NCBI GenBank assembly: GCA_905478335.1
Contig: CAJQIC010000028.1
Coordinates: 1-32,806 of the forward strand
Direction: 5' to 3'
Length of the DNA: 32,806 nucleotides
Origin: an uncultured Bacteroidia bacterium
GTDB lineage: Bacteria > Bacteroidota > Bacteroidia > NS11-12g > UBA9320
Under the pieces are notes generated by a model. The model did no database searches and was not told the DNA's origin. It was given only the letters and a program-made list of their open reading frames with translations. The position numbers were made by a program, and so were the translations under genes. Within the stretch, counting starts at the first letter, position 1. Each line of letters opens with the position of its first letter. Positions 23,896 through 32,072 of the stretch are shown here, in pieces.

Positions 23896-24582
23896 ATGAA
23901 AAAAACAATTTTAATCGTTGTCGTGGCAGCCTTTGTTGTGCTTACGTCAATGAAATTATCATCAAATAAAACAATGCAAGGACAAACAGAAATTGACGCA
24001 TTATCGTATGCTTTAGGCATCAATGTTGGAAACAATCTTAAATCAAGTGGATTTGAGTCAGTGAATCCAGATGAATTTATCAAAGGATTAAAAGAGGCAA
24101 TGGCCGGAGATGTTTCTGAAGAAACATTAGCAACGACCAACGCAGCGATTCAAAACTACATGCAAGAAATTGAAGCTGAGAAGGCTAAGGAGTTGGGTAA
24201 ATTAGGCGCAGAATTTTTAGCAGCAAATGCGAAGAAAGAAGGCGTGGTAACCTTAGCTAGTGGATTGCAGTACAAAATCATTACAGCTGGAACTGGCCCT
24301 AAGGCAGTAGACGGCGATCAAGTAACAACTCACTACACAGGTAAATTTATTGACGGTAAAGTATTTGACAGCTCAGTAAGTAGAGGAGAACCTGCTACAT
24401 TCGGTGTTAATCAAGTAATCAAAGGATGGACTGAAGCGTTAAAACTTATGCCAGAAGGATCTAAGTGGGAATTATACATTCCGTATGACTTGGCTTATGG
24501 TGCTCAAGGTCGACCACCACAAATTCCTCAATACTCAATGCTAATATTCGAAATCGAATTATTAGACGTCGTAGGGAAGTAA
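23896..24582 (+). CDS. FKBP-type peptidyl-prolyl isomerase, paralogue without lipobox cysteine
   Basis: A second Mip/FkpA-type isomerase, 228 residues, clearly a tandem duplicate of the preceding gene. Shared blocks include LSYALG in the N-terminal domain, GLQYKI, HYTGKFIDGKVFDSS, INxVIKGW-like VNQVIKGW, GSKWELYIPYDLAYG and LIFEIELLDVVGK. The N-terminus MKKTILIVVVAAFVVLTSMK has the same hydrophobic core as its neighbour, but Met occupies the place of the lipobox Cys (LTSM versus LTSC). This copy is therefore probably membrane-anchored by an uncleaved segment or released to the periplasm. The FKBP pocket loop is GAQGRPPQIPQYS, longer in prolines than in the neighbour. A terminator follows. Confidence 0.93.
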   Translation: MKKTILIVVVAAFVVLTSMKLSSNKTMQGQTEIDALSYALGINVGNNLKSSGFESVNPDEFIKGLKEAMAGDVSEETLATTNAAIQNYMQEIEAEKAKELGKLGAEFLAANAKKEGVVTLASGLQYKIITAGTGPKAVDGDQVTTHYTGKFIDGKVFDSSVSRGEPATFGVNQVIKGWTEALKLMPEGSKWELYIPYDLAYGAQGRPPQIPQYSMLIFEIELLDVVGK

Positions 24583-24604
24583 TTTACTACATAAGAATTG
24601 ACAG

Positions 24605-24637
24605 AGGAGCATCTTTAATTAGGTGTTCCTTTTTTTG
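24605..24637 (+). terminator. Rho-independent terminator after the FKBP pair
   Basis: A 10-bp stem (AGGAGCATCT 24605-24614, AGGTGTTCCT 24621-24630, with two G-U pairs) and a six-base loop lead into a run of nine T counted from 24629. It lies 22 bases after the FKBP stop. Confidence 0.8.
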
Positions 24638-24662
24638 TTTTGGGGAGGCAGGTTTTTGTGAA

Positions 24663-24797
24663 TAGCTGATAGTTGATAGTTGATAGTTGAGAATTGAAAG
24701 TTGAAAGTTGAAAATTGAGAATTGAAAACGTTAAATCCTCCAATCCTCCAATCCTTCAGTCCTTCAATCCTTCAATCCTTCAATCCTTCAATCCTTC
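24663..24797 (-). repeat. Composite short-repeat array, inverted copy: nine heptamers then eight octamers
   Basis: Positions 24663-24725 are nine 7-base units on the + strand (TAGCTGA, TAGTTGA three times, GAATTGA, AAGTTGA twice, AAATTGA, GAATTGA). After an 8-base spacer, 24734-24797 are eight 8-base units (AATCCTCC twice, AATCCTTC five times, AGTCCTTC once). Read on the - strand the order is GAAGGATT octamers followed by TCAAYTN heptamers, exactly the plan of the array at 21310-21478 in the opposite orientation. Confidence 0.92.
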
Positions 24798-24978
24798 AAA
24801 CAATCACCTCTTATATAAGTTATTTTGTAACATGCTTTTAGTCAAGAATTTGTGCAAATTATAGCGTAAATTGGCTAGTTACATTGTGTGCGTATATCAC
24901 TATGTTTTGGTAATCTTAATGTCAAATTATTTTGACGGAGATGGTGTCTTATCAGTTTAAAAGTTTTAACGTTGGTGT

Positions 24979-26313
24979 ATGAAGCGCATACTTACCCTCT
25001 TTTTATTCCTTGCCGTTTTGTTGCAAGCGTGCCGTAAAGATATCATTGAAGAAGACCTCGTTAAGAATGCAGAGGGTATTTCCGTCTTTGATTTAAACGC
25101 AAGAGCAGTCATTAGCATGCAAAAAATTCCAGGGGTAGGTTACACCGTACTGTATTCTGCTAGCAAGAATTTTACTTTCGCAAATGTGGGTTCAGCGTTG
25201 ATAAACGAACATGGCAAACTCATCAGTTCTAATACCTATGGAGGTAGCCTAAACGATTTTATATCAAACTATACGAATGATGACGAGGGTAATACCTACG
25301 TATGCGGATCAACCTTTAGTCCTGAAATTAGAATTAACACACTTCCTTCACCCTATAATCCGAGCGATGATGCCTATCTGTGCAAGTTAGATGACAAAGG
25401 AAGTCTTTTGTGGCAGATTGGTTATAGTGATACGGCTACAGCCAATTTTGGAAGTCTTGGTGAAATCTTTCAATAGGTTGAGTTGGTTGGAGACTCCGTA
25501 TACTGTTACGGTCAAACACAAAATTATAAAAATTTGGGTCAACCAAACCCCAACGACTTGCTCGCCGACAATTGGCTAGTTGTTTTTGATAAAAATGGAC
25601 AATTTGGAAGCAAGCGTCTTCTTCCAACGCTACAGAAATCACGAAGCCTTGGACCTGTTACACCTCAGAATAAAATGATTAAGTGTTCCAACGACGATAT
25701 CATATTTGTGAACAATTTGAACAGAAGTAACCTACCAGTGCCTCCGACATATGACACAACGTGTGTCATTACCCGCTATAACCCAGCTAATGGGTCTGTG
25801 TTGTGGACTAAATATGGGACTAGAGACCTTCCGGAAGGAGACATTAACCAAATCGTGGAATTGTCTAACGGAGACCTTTTTGTCCTGAATTTTGCGAAAT
25901 CGAAAGTCATTAAATTAAGTAGTTCGGGTGATATTATAAACACAAGTGACATTGATATATTTGACCAAGACAGAAGCGCAAACGCTTTTTACGACGGAAA
26001 CCTTAAAATGGTAGGAGATGACCTCTATTTCGCTGGTATTACGTCAAATGGCCAAGGATTTAGCATTGGTGTTGACCTTAGTTCCAGCACTGTTTATAAG
26101 GGATCTCAACCTTGGCTCGTTAAGATGGATTTTGATGGCAATGTGCTCTATTCCAAATTTTATGATGTTACTGAAGGATACTTCAACGATATTCTACAAA
26201 AAGACAATGGAAACCTCCAGATGCTTGGAGCAGCAGCAAAATACGGAACATCAAGTTATTCTGGGTTTCTGATGACGTTGGACGCCGATGGAGAAATTGT
26301 TACAACTAATTAG
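24979..26313 (+). pseudogene. Propeller-like lipoprotein gene interrupted by an in-frame TAG
   Basis: A single reading frame of 445 codons is split by an amber codon at 25474-25476 (codon 166). The first part has a lipoprotein signal ending LLQAC (C18), then repeats such as DDEGNTYVCGST and GSLLWQIGYSDT. Translation past the TAG continues VELVGDSVYCYGQ and keeps the same repeat style (IVELSNGDLFVLN, GDDLYFAGITSNG, VKMDFDGNVLYSKF, GFLMTLDADGEI) to the stop at 26313. The second half has no signal peptide, and its first start-like codon is a TTG at 25483, so it is unlikely to work alone. The whole looks like a surface beta-propeller lipoprotein, related in style to the next gene. It is a pseudogene, a recent nonsense mutation, a sequencing error or a readthrough gene. 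Function unknown. Confidence 0.8.
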
Positions 26314-26331
26314 ACCTTTAATTTAGAAACT

Positions 26332-27567
26332 ATGACAAAACGTTTTACGATCATCAGCGGTCGATTTGCCTTTTACATTTTTGCTTTGGTCTTGTTATCT
26401 AATTGTTCCAAGGTAGATGTGAATACACGATCTTCGACAAAATCATATTCGTTCGACACAAAATTTGCAACCTTGCAAGCTGGTGTTGTCGACAATAACG
26501 GAGAATATCTATACATCACGTTACTCAATATATTTACCAACGAAACGGAACTATTTAAGTTTGATTTGAATACGCTGGAAAAAGTGAAATCCTATTCAGT
26601 GGAGCTACCAAACACGATTACATTTGGACATAACTTGCTATATGCAACCGACAATCACTTGTATGGTCTACAGCAATCATATTTGGCTGGAACAGGTAAT
26701 TATGAAGTAACCACTAAATTCACTCCAGACTTGCAAATAGTTGGCACAGATACGGTCTTTAGATTGGACTCTGTTCCACCTTTCATACCCTCCTTAAATC
26801 TGCGAAGCAGATTATGTCAGCCAGCAGCCGGACAGTTTGCAAGGGCGACCACCATCCTTGACTACAATTTAAAATATGGGATTCGCTATGAATTGATGGA
26901 CGGAGAGTTCAATAGGGTCAAAACGGTAGTGGATACAAGTTCTTATCCGGGAATAGGGTTTCGTTTGGGTGTAAATCAAATGCTACCAACTTCGGATGGA
27001 GGTTATATAGTGAACGGTGTCTCTGCTACGCCTACAACCGGAATTGATTTTTTTATTGAAAAGAGAGATGCTGACTTTAATCAATTATGGACAACAACAT
27101 ATAGTACACCAGCAGTTGAAAATATTGCAGGAACAATTGAGAGCAATGGCTATTTCTACAGCTATGTAAAAGAGCTAAATCCAGAAACACAAATCTATAA
27201 TTTGTTTATGCTTCAGCATGACGATCAAGGAAATCTGGTAAAAAGGTTGGACTTAAAAAGTTCTGGAAAGGAAACAACGCTCAGAGAAACTTTCGAGCAA
27301 ACAGCAGATGGCGGGTTTTTATGCCCAGGTATGACTTCTGTAAATGCTACTCAGTCTTCGTCAAAAGCTATTTTGTACAAGGTCAGTCCTGACTTGGAGA
27401 TAGAAAGCTATGAGGTTTTCGGAGAGTCCGTAATTTCAGGTAATATCTACAAAATTTCGGATAATAAATTCGTCTATGTATATGGAGAAATGGGTTTTGG
27501 CCCAGAGGAGGGGGACCTTCGAACAGTATTGACCTGCGTAGACCAGAACGGTAAAGTAATTAAGTAG
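26332..27567 (+). CDS. Propeller-like lipoprotein, function unknown
   Basis: A 411-residue exported lipoprotein. The signal ends LLSNC (C25), preceded by a hydrophobic core and a charged start. The body has repeated segments in the style of beta-propeller blades: GEYLYITLLNIFTNETELFK, SDGGYIVNGVSATPTTG, FFIEKRDADFNQLWTTTYST, TADGGFLCPGMTS and LTCVDQNGKVIK. I do not recognise a named family beyond this. It begins 18 bases after the interrupted lipoprotein gene and ends 5 bases before the first of two barrel genes, so the four are very likely one operon and may form one outer-membrane assembly (inferred from position only). Confidence 0.8.
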   Translation: MTKRFTIISGRFAFYIFALVLLSNCSKVDVNTRSSTKSYSFDTKFATLQAGVVDNNGEYLYITLLNIFTNETELFKFDLNTLEKVKSYSVELPNTITFGHNLLYATDNHLYGLQQSYLAGTGNYEVTTKFTPDLQIVGTDTVFRLDSVPPFIPSLNLRSRLCQPAAGQFARATTILDYNLKYGIRYELMDGEFNRVKTVVDTSSYPGIGFRLGVNQMLPTSDGGYIVNGVSATPTTGIDFFIEKRDADFNQLWTTTYSTPAVENIAGTIESNGYFYSYVKELNPETQIYNLFMLQHDDQGNLVKRLDLKSSGKETTLRETFEQTADGGFLCPGMTSVNATQSSSKAILYKVSPDLEIESYEVFGESVISGNIYKISDNKFVYVYGEMGFGPEEGDLRTVLTCVDQNGKVIK

Positions 27568-27572
27568 ACACA

Positions 27573-28607
27573 ATGAAAAGAATATTATTCATATTATTAA
27601 TAATTTCTCAAACAGGCTTCTTGTTTGCCCAACAAGATTGTGGCGAAAATATCTTCAATGCCAATCGCATGTACAAAAACGGGTTGTTGAAGGAAGCAAT
27701 AGTACTGGTGACGCCTTGCACGCAGTCAGAGAATATTACAGACCGATGGCAAGCGGAAAAACTTTTGACGTTGTGCTACCTTGCTCAAGAAAACCCAGAA
27801 GAGGCTCGTAAATCGGCAGAACGCATGATGGAGTTAAACCCAACCTATAATCCGAGTGATGCCACTGATCCTAAAGAACTTATCAAACTATTAAATTCTG
27901 TTCAAGTCTTGCCAAAATTGTCTCTAGGCCTAACAACCATTGTTGGATTAAATATGACTCAAGTTCAAGTCGTAAATTCAATAAGTGGAGCGTCTTATAG
28001 CAAGGATTATACGGGTAATAATGGTTGGCAGTTTGGTCTGAGTATAGGCTATAATTTTAATAAAAACTTGTCTCTACACTCAGGTTTAATTGCCTTTAAT
28101 AAAAGATATGACATCTCGTATGCATTCGAAGACAGATACCAGGTAGATGTCAAAGTACGGATGACGTATTTAGATATTCCATTATACCTGCGATTTAAGT
28201 CCCCAATTAGTAAAAAGTTTGAAGCCTTTGTTAATATGGGTGGTTATGGAGGACGCCTTGTAAGTGCTGAGGCCGATTTTTTATTAACAAAGAAACTTGA
28301 CGAAGAAAATTCCATAACGTTTTCGGACAATGGCCTTAGTTCTATAAATCGCAAGAATAAAATGGAATTCGGAATGCTTACAGGAATAGGGTTATCGACT
28401 AATCTTAAGAATGCCGCATTATCTCTTGAGGTTAATTATTTCAATGGGATAAATTATAACCTTACCAACAGCGATAATAGATACGCAGATGGCGAATTGT
28501 TAATGAGCTATTTTTACCTAGACGATGATTTAAGGTTAGACAACCTTAGTATTTCATTGAGCTATGTGGTCAACATCAATTACAAAGTGTACAAAACAAA
28601 AAAATAA
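27573..28607 (+). CDS. Exported helical-repeat plus outer-membrane beta-barrel protein (copy 1)
   Basis: A 344-residue protein with a signal peptide (MKRILFILLIISQTGFLFAQ). A short TPR-like region follows: DCGENIFNANRMYKNGLLKE, AEKLLTLCYLAQENPEEARK, MMELNPTYNPSDATDPKELI. From about residue 115 the sequence alternates polar and hydrophobic residues in the manner of a PorT-like or opacity-type barrel (LSLGLTTIVGLNMTQ, GWQFGLSIGYNFNKNLSLHS, MTYLDIPLYLRFKS, SISLSYVVNINYKV). A conserved cysteine pair (DC near residue 22 and TPC near 50) is shared with its neighbour. The stop lies one base before the ATG of that paralogue. Role unknown. Confidence 0.82.
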   Translation: MKRILFILLIISQTGFLFAQQDCGENIFNANRMYKNGLLKEAIVLVTPCTQSENITDRWQAEKLLTLCYLAQENPEEARKSAERMMELNPTYNPSDATDPKELIKLLNSVQVLPKLSLGLTTIVGLNMTQVQVVNSISGASYSKDYTGNNGWQFGLSIGYNFNKNLSLHSGLIAFNKRYDISYAFEDRYQVDVKVRMTYLDIPLYLRFKSPISKKFEAFVNMGGYGGRLVSAEADFLLTKKLDEENSITFSDNGLSSINRKNKMEFGMLTGIGLSTNLKNAALSLEVNYFNGINYNLTNSDNRYADGELLMSYFYLDDDLRLDNLSISLSYVVNINYKVYKTKK

Positions 28608-28608
28608 G

Positions 28609-29661
28609 ATGAAACAACGATTTTATACACTCAAAAAAGCCGTCATATTCGCAGTATGCTGTATGATTTGTTCAGCAGTATATGCGCAAACAGACAATTC
28701 CGACTGTTCTAGTGTACTGTCAAAAGCAAGCTTGCTATATGAAGGAGGGAATTTTGTTGAATGCGTTAGTACTTTGACCCCCTGCTTGTCAAGTCTACCG
28801 AAAGATAGAATATATGAGGCACATCGGTTACTCGCATTGTCTCATATGTCGTTAAACAATACTGAAAGCGCGAATGAATCGATTATAAACTTGCTTCAGG
28901 CAAAACCCAATTACACCACATTCCCTTTTTTCGACCCAACCAAGTTTAGTACGATGTTGCAAGGGTACGATGTATATCCCAAGTGGGAGCTAGGAATCGT
29001 GTTAGGTATGAATGTTTCATCGGCGTCGCCAACCAATAACTACTCGATTACCAACTCTCCGGCATCTTATGTATCTAAAAACGGGTACCAAGTAGGTTTC
29101 ATGGCAGAGCATTTCTTACGCAAACGATTATCTATACAAGCGAAATTACAGCTACAGGGAATCGGTTACGGCAGGGACGCTGATGACGTGTTAGGATGGA
29201 AACAAGAGTACACGGAAACAATGACTTTCATAAACATTCCGTTAGTCGCAAGATATGCTGTTCTTCCAGATGTTTCAGGTTGGAAAATTTCTGCAGAAGC
29301 AGGATTAGGCGGGCATGTTTTATCTTCTACCAATTCGGTAATCTACTTAGAAGACTCGCGAATAAATGATGGTAGCAAGCTGCAACGTTCTACAGATCAA
29401 GTTGATTCTAGAAATTCATTATTGTTCTCAGGTTTATTGGGCCTCTCTGCAAAGCATCAATTTGGTGAAGCCATTGTTGGTCTTGAGGTGAGATCTTCGT
29501 TTGGCATGAGCAACGCAATAAAAAGTGAAAATAGGTGGGACAACTTAGAATTCATTACGGCCAACAACTACGTAGACAGCGATATCAGACTGAATACCAT
29601 GTCTTTTAACATTACCTATCAAAGACCAATCCGTGGCCAGTATTCTGTAAAGCTTAAATAA
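28609..29661 (+). CDS. Exported helical-repeat plus outer-membrane beta-barrel protein (copy 2)
   Basis: A paralogue of the preceding gene, 350 residues from ATG 28609. The frame extends back to 28564, but the extra 15 residues overlap the neighbour and precede a proper signal peptide (KKAVIFAVCCMICSAVYAQ). The mature start SDCSSVLSKASLLYEGGNF and STLTPC mirror copy 1, as does NYTTFPFFDPTKFSTMLQGY before the barrel. Barrel strands include WELGIVLGMNVSSASP, GYQVGFMAEHFLRKRLSIQA, TFINIPLVARYAV, GLEVRSSFGMSNAI and NTMSFNITYQRP. Last gene of the four-gene module; no hairpin terminator is visible after it. The low visible identity to copy 1 suggests an old duplication. Confidence 0.82.
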   Translation: MKQRFYTLKKAVIFAVCCMICSAVYAQTDNSDCSSVLSKASLLYEGGNFVECVSTLTPCLSSLPKDRIYEAHRLLALSHMSLNNTESANESIINLLQAKPNYTTFPFFDPTKFSTMLQGYDVYPKWELGIVLGMNVSSASPTNNYSITNSPASYVSKNGYQVGFMAEHFLRKRLSIQAKLQLQGIGYGRDADDVLGWKQEYTETMTFINIPLVARYAVLPDVSGWKISAEAGLGGHVLSSTNSVIYLEDSRINDGSKLQRSTDQVDSRNSLLFSGLLGLSAKHQFGEAIVGLEVRSSFGMSNAIKSENRWDNLEFITANNYVDSDIRLNTMSFNITYQRPIRGQYSVKLK

Positions 29662-29709
29662 TGCAGGTTTAACTAAGAACGTGATTAAAGCATCACCACA
29701 TTGAAGTTT

Positions 29710-29744
29710 ATTAAAAATTAAACATTAAGCATTAAAAATTAATA
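29710..29744. repeat. Third heptamer array, ATTAAAN x5
   Basis: Five units of seven bases (ATTAAAA, ATTAAAC, ATTAAGC, ATTAAAA, ATTAATA) fill the gap between the convergent barrel and sugar transferase genes. A sixth unit runs into the stop codon of the sugar transferase. The sequence differs from the TCAAYTN arrays but the period is the same. Confidence 0.75.
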
Positions 29745-29745
29745 A

Positions 29746-31152
29746 TTACTTCCCTCTTCCTTGAATCATGATCAAGGCGGTGTAAATAAGAATCTTAAAG
29801 TCGAGCGCCAGCGATATGTTTTCTACGTATAAAATGTCATACTTCATACGTTCAAGCATTTCGTCAACATTCTCGGCATAACCGTACTTCACCTGCCCCC
29901 AACTTGTAATACCTGGTTTAACGCGATGTAAGCGCTTATAATGTGGTGCGCGCTCTACTATTTGGTCGATATAGTGTTGTCGCTCTGGGCGTGGTCCAAC
30001 CAACGTCATATCATTAATTAAAACGTTATAGAACTGCGGCAACTCATCCAAACGCGTTTTACGTAGAATTTTTCCAACTTTAGTGATTCTTGGATCGTCT
30101 TCTGAAGACAGCATCGGCCCACGTTTCTCGGAATCCGTATACATCGACCTAAATTTAAATATGCGAAATGGCTTACCACCTAATCCGATGCGTTCTTGAC
30201 TAAAAAAGATGGGACCTTTACTGGTTGCATAAACGGTCATAGCAATGATAAACAGAACAGGGAAGCCAATGATTAGGGCAAGAAGCGAAATGAAAATATC
30301 TAAAAAGCGCTTTACGCTTTTTTGCCAATCCGGCATCAGGTATGGGCTGATTTGAATGAGTAAGGCACCTAAAATATTATTGATACGCACGCTACCAGAT
30401 AAGATGTCGTACATATCGGGAATGATTTTGATGTTTACGCCACTGCCACTAAGCTGGTCAATGATTTTGTTAATCTTACTATGCTCACTCGTTTCAATCG
30501 CAATGATTGCCTCTTCAATCTGTTTGTTTTCAATGATGTTCGATAAAGCGGTATATGAACCGAGATGGTCCAGTTTGTCATCAAACAGGCCTTTATCCTC
30601 GCCATTTACATTGACATACCCCTTAAAAAGATAGCCCTCACTTTTCTTCGCATTTTCTAAATCTTGATACAGGCCAAAAGCTTTTTCGTCTGATCCAATT
30701 AATACGGTGTTAAATCCAATACGTCGGGTTTTTATCCTGTTGCCAATGCTTGTTGTAAGGATGAACCTAAAAAGCTCGGTGATGCCAAAATGGAAGCCAA
30801 ACAGAACGACAAAAGAGTTGTAATACTCCGTATAGGCCAGTACTTCGTCATCCAAAAGAACACCAAAAAATAAAGCAAGACAACCAAAGAAACTGACAAT
30901 AAGTACTTGGCTTAATTCCTTTAACCTTGATTTACGTAAGACCTCTTGATATTGGCCATAAAGATAAAATGCGAAAACCCAAAACAACGGAATACACACC
31001 AATCCTAAATAAAGTTTGGGGTCATTTAGGCCATTCTCATAAGCCTTATGTTCTAAGAAATGTGATCGGTAGAAGTAAAACAGGAGCCATGATATTGCTC
31101 CAGACGTTAAATCCGAAAAGAAATATAAGAGCTTGTAATATCGAAGTTTCAA
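29746..31152 (-). CDS. Exopolysaccharide polyprenyl glycosylphosphotransferase (initiating sugar transferase)
   Basis: Transfers a sugar-1-phosphate from a nucleotide sugar to undecaprenyl phosphate in the inner membrane, the first step of surface-glycan assembly. The 468 residues follow the WbaP/WcaJ plan: about four N-terminal helices, a CoA-binding-like Rossmann middle (TVLIGSDEKAFGLYQDLENA), a further helix (FLDIFISLLALIIGFPVLFI), then the catalytic domain with GPIFFSQERIGLGGKPFRIF, KFRSMYTDSE, TRLDELPQFYNVLINDM, LVGPRPERQHYIDQI and KPGITSWGQVKYGY. The start is TTG, overlapping the stop of the upstream lipoprotein gene in TTGA (31149-31152), so translation is coupled. It is the last gene of the leftward cluster seen here. 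Confidence 0.93.
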   Translation of the reverse strand: MKLRYYKLLYFFSDLTSGAISWLLFYFYRSHFLEHKAYENGLNDPKLYLGLVCIPLFWVFAFYLYGQYQEVLRKSRLKELSQVLIVSFFGCLALFFGVLLDDEVLAYTEYYNSFVVLFGFHFGITELFRFILTTSIGNRIKTRRIGFNTVLIGSDEKAFGLYQDLENAKKSEGYLFKGYVNVNGEDKGLFDDKLDHLGSYTALSNIIENKQIEEAIIAIETSEHSKINKIIDQLSGSGVNIKIIPDMYDILSGSVRINNILGALLIQISPYLMPDWQKSVKRFLDIFISLLALIIGFPVLFIIAMTVYATSKGPIFFSQERIGLGGKPFRIFKFRSMYTDSEKRGPMLSSEDDPRITKVGKILRKTRLDELPQFYNVLINDMTLVGPRPERQHYIDQIVERAPHYKRLHRVKPGITSWGQVKYGYAENVDEMLERMKYDILYVENISLALDFKILIYTALIMIQGRGK

Positions 31153-32072
31153 AAATGCAACAACTTTAGATTGTCAAAATAAAGTCGTGCGTTTGGATTA
31201 TCCGAAAAATTCTTTGCGTAAATAAATATTTTAAATGTTGCGTTTGCAAAACGCGGGTCACTCATATCCTCATTTAAACTTATATAACTCTTCTTCCATT
31301 CGCCGTTTGTTTTGAACAAATACAAAACGTTAACACGGTCGATTAGATCGCCACCTTGTGTGTACGCGTAAAAACCAATCTGAGCTTCAGATTCCAAATT
31401 GTAATTCATCTCTAAATAGGTCGAGGAATTGCTAGGTATCGTAAACTTACCAATGGTTGAGTTTTCAAATCTTTGATTGATGGAATCAAACTCCACATAA
31501 CCAGATACTTGGTTCAAAGGACTATGATTAAAGACCTCGTTGGCATCAAACGTAAGGCGGATAGAATCTTCTTCTATATCAATGCCACTAGGTTCAAAAC
31601 TAATTGTGCGGTCTTCAAAGTCTTCAATCCACTTAAATTCTGTAGAGTCGTGGTAGCTAATTTTTGGAAAAAACGAATCAATTCCACCAGGAGTTACTAT
31701 AAGTGTGTCCTGAATTGCACGGTAGTAGGGATATATCTCGCGATCATCTGATCGGCCATTTTTCTTTATACCTGCTAAAACGGTCACAAGAACGGTGTCC
31801 GTGGCTATCACAGGAACTGTTACGGGCACTTCAAACGCACCAACGAGTTGACCATCAACGTATACCCATGCGTCACGAATGTCGTGGGCATTGCTTCCTT
31901 GACTATTGTCGGACTTGGTATCAAGCTCGAAATTGTCGATGAAAAAGTACACAGGTGTAGGCTCTTCTCGATCAAATACATTGCAAGCACTTAATGCAAC
32001 TATTGCGAAAGCAACTAGGATTGTTTGAAAAGGTTTTAAAAAGGACGATGGCTTTGCAGCGATTTTTATCAT
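31149..32072 (-). CDS. Lipoprotein of unknown function in the glycan cluster
   Basis: A 307-residue exported lipoprotein with a signal core QTILVAFAIVALSAC (C30). The mature part starts FDREEPTPVYFFIDNFELDT, continues with a strand-rich segment containing AWVYVDGQLVGAFEVPVTVP, and ends in a carbohydrate-binding-module-like half (FEDRTISFEPSGIDIEEDS, LEMNYNLESEAQIGFYAYTQ, NARLYFDNLKLLHF). The resemblance to a jelly-roll is by strand pattern only. The start overlaps the stop of the oxidoreductase gene (ATGA, 32069-32072) and the stop overlaps the sugar transferase start, so all three are coupled. A role in surface-glycan handling or assembly is inferred from position. Confidence 0.8.
   Translation of the reverse strand: MIKIAAKPSSFLKPFQTILVAFAIVALSACNVFDREEPTPVYFFIDNFELDTKSDNSQGSNAHDIRDAWVYVDGQLVGAFEVPVTVPVIATDTVLVTVLAGIKKNGRSDDREIYPYYRAIQDTLIVTPGGIDSFFPKISYHDSTEFKWIEDFEDRTISFEPSGIDIEEDSIRLTFDANEVFNHSPLNQVSGYVEFDSINQRFENSTIGKFTIPSNSSTYLEMNYNLESEAQIGFYAYTQGGDLIDRVNVLYLFKTNGEWKKSYISLNEDMSDPRFANATFKIFIYAKNFSDNPNARLYFDNLKLLHF

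Larger units (their letters stand above)
24583..24978. other. 396-base intergenic region with terminator, repeat array and AT-rich leader
   Basis: No coding sequence is supported here. In order it holds the terminator of the FKBP gene, a heptamer then octamer array (24663-24797), and about 180 AT-rich bases ahead of the lipoprotein gene at 24979. In the last part several near-matches to TAnnTTTG occur (for example around 24901-24908 and 24926-24934), but none is exact, so I do not call a promoter. Confidence 0.7.

Noticed and set aside
25474-25476. Pyrrolysine or other recoding at the in-frame TAG
   Set aside because: No pyl genes or structural element are visible in the window, and a plain nonsense mutation or sequencing error is simpler. 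Readthrough is kept only as an open option.
28564-28608. Upstream start for the second barrel gene
   Set aside because: It overlaps the end of the first barrel gene and would put 15 polar residues before a normal signal peptide; ATG 28609 follows the previous stop directly.
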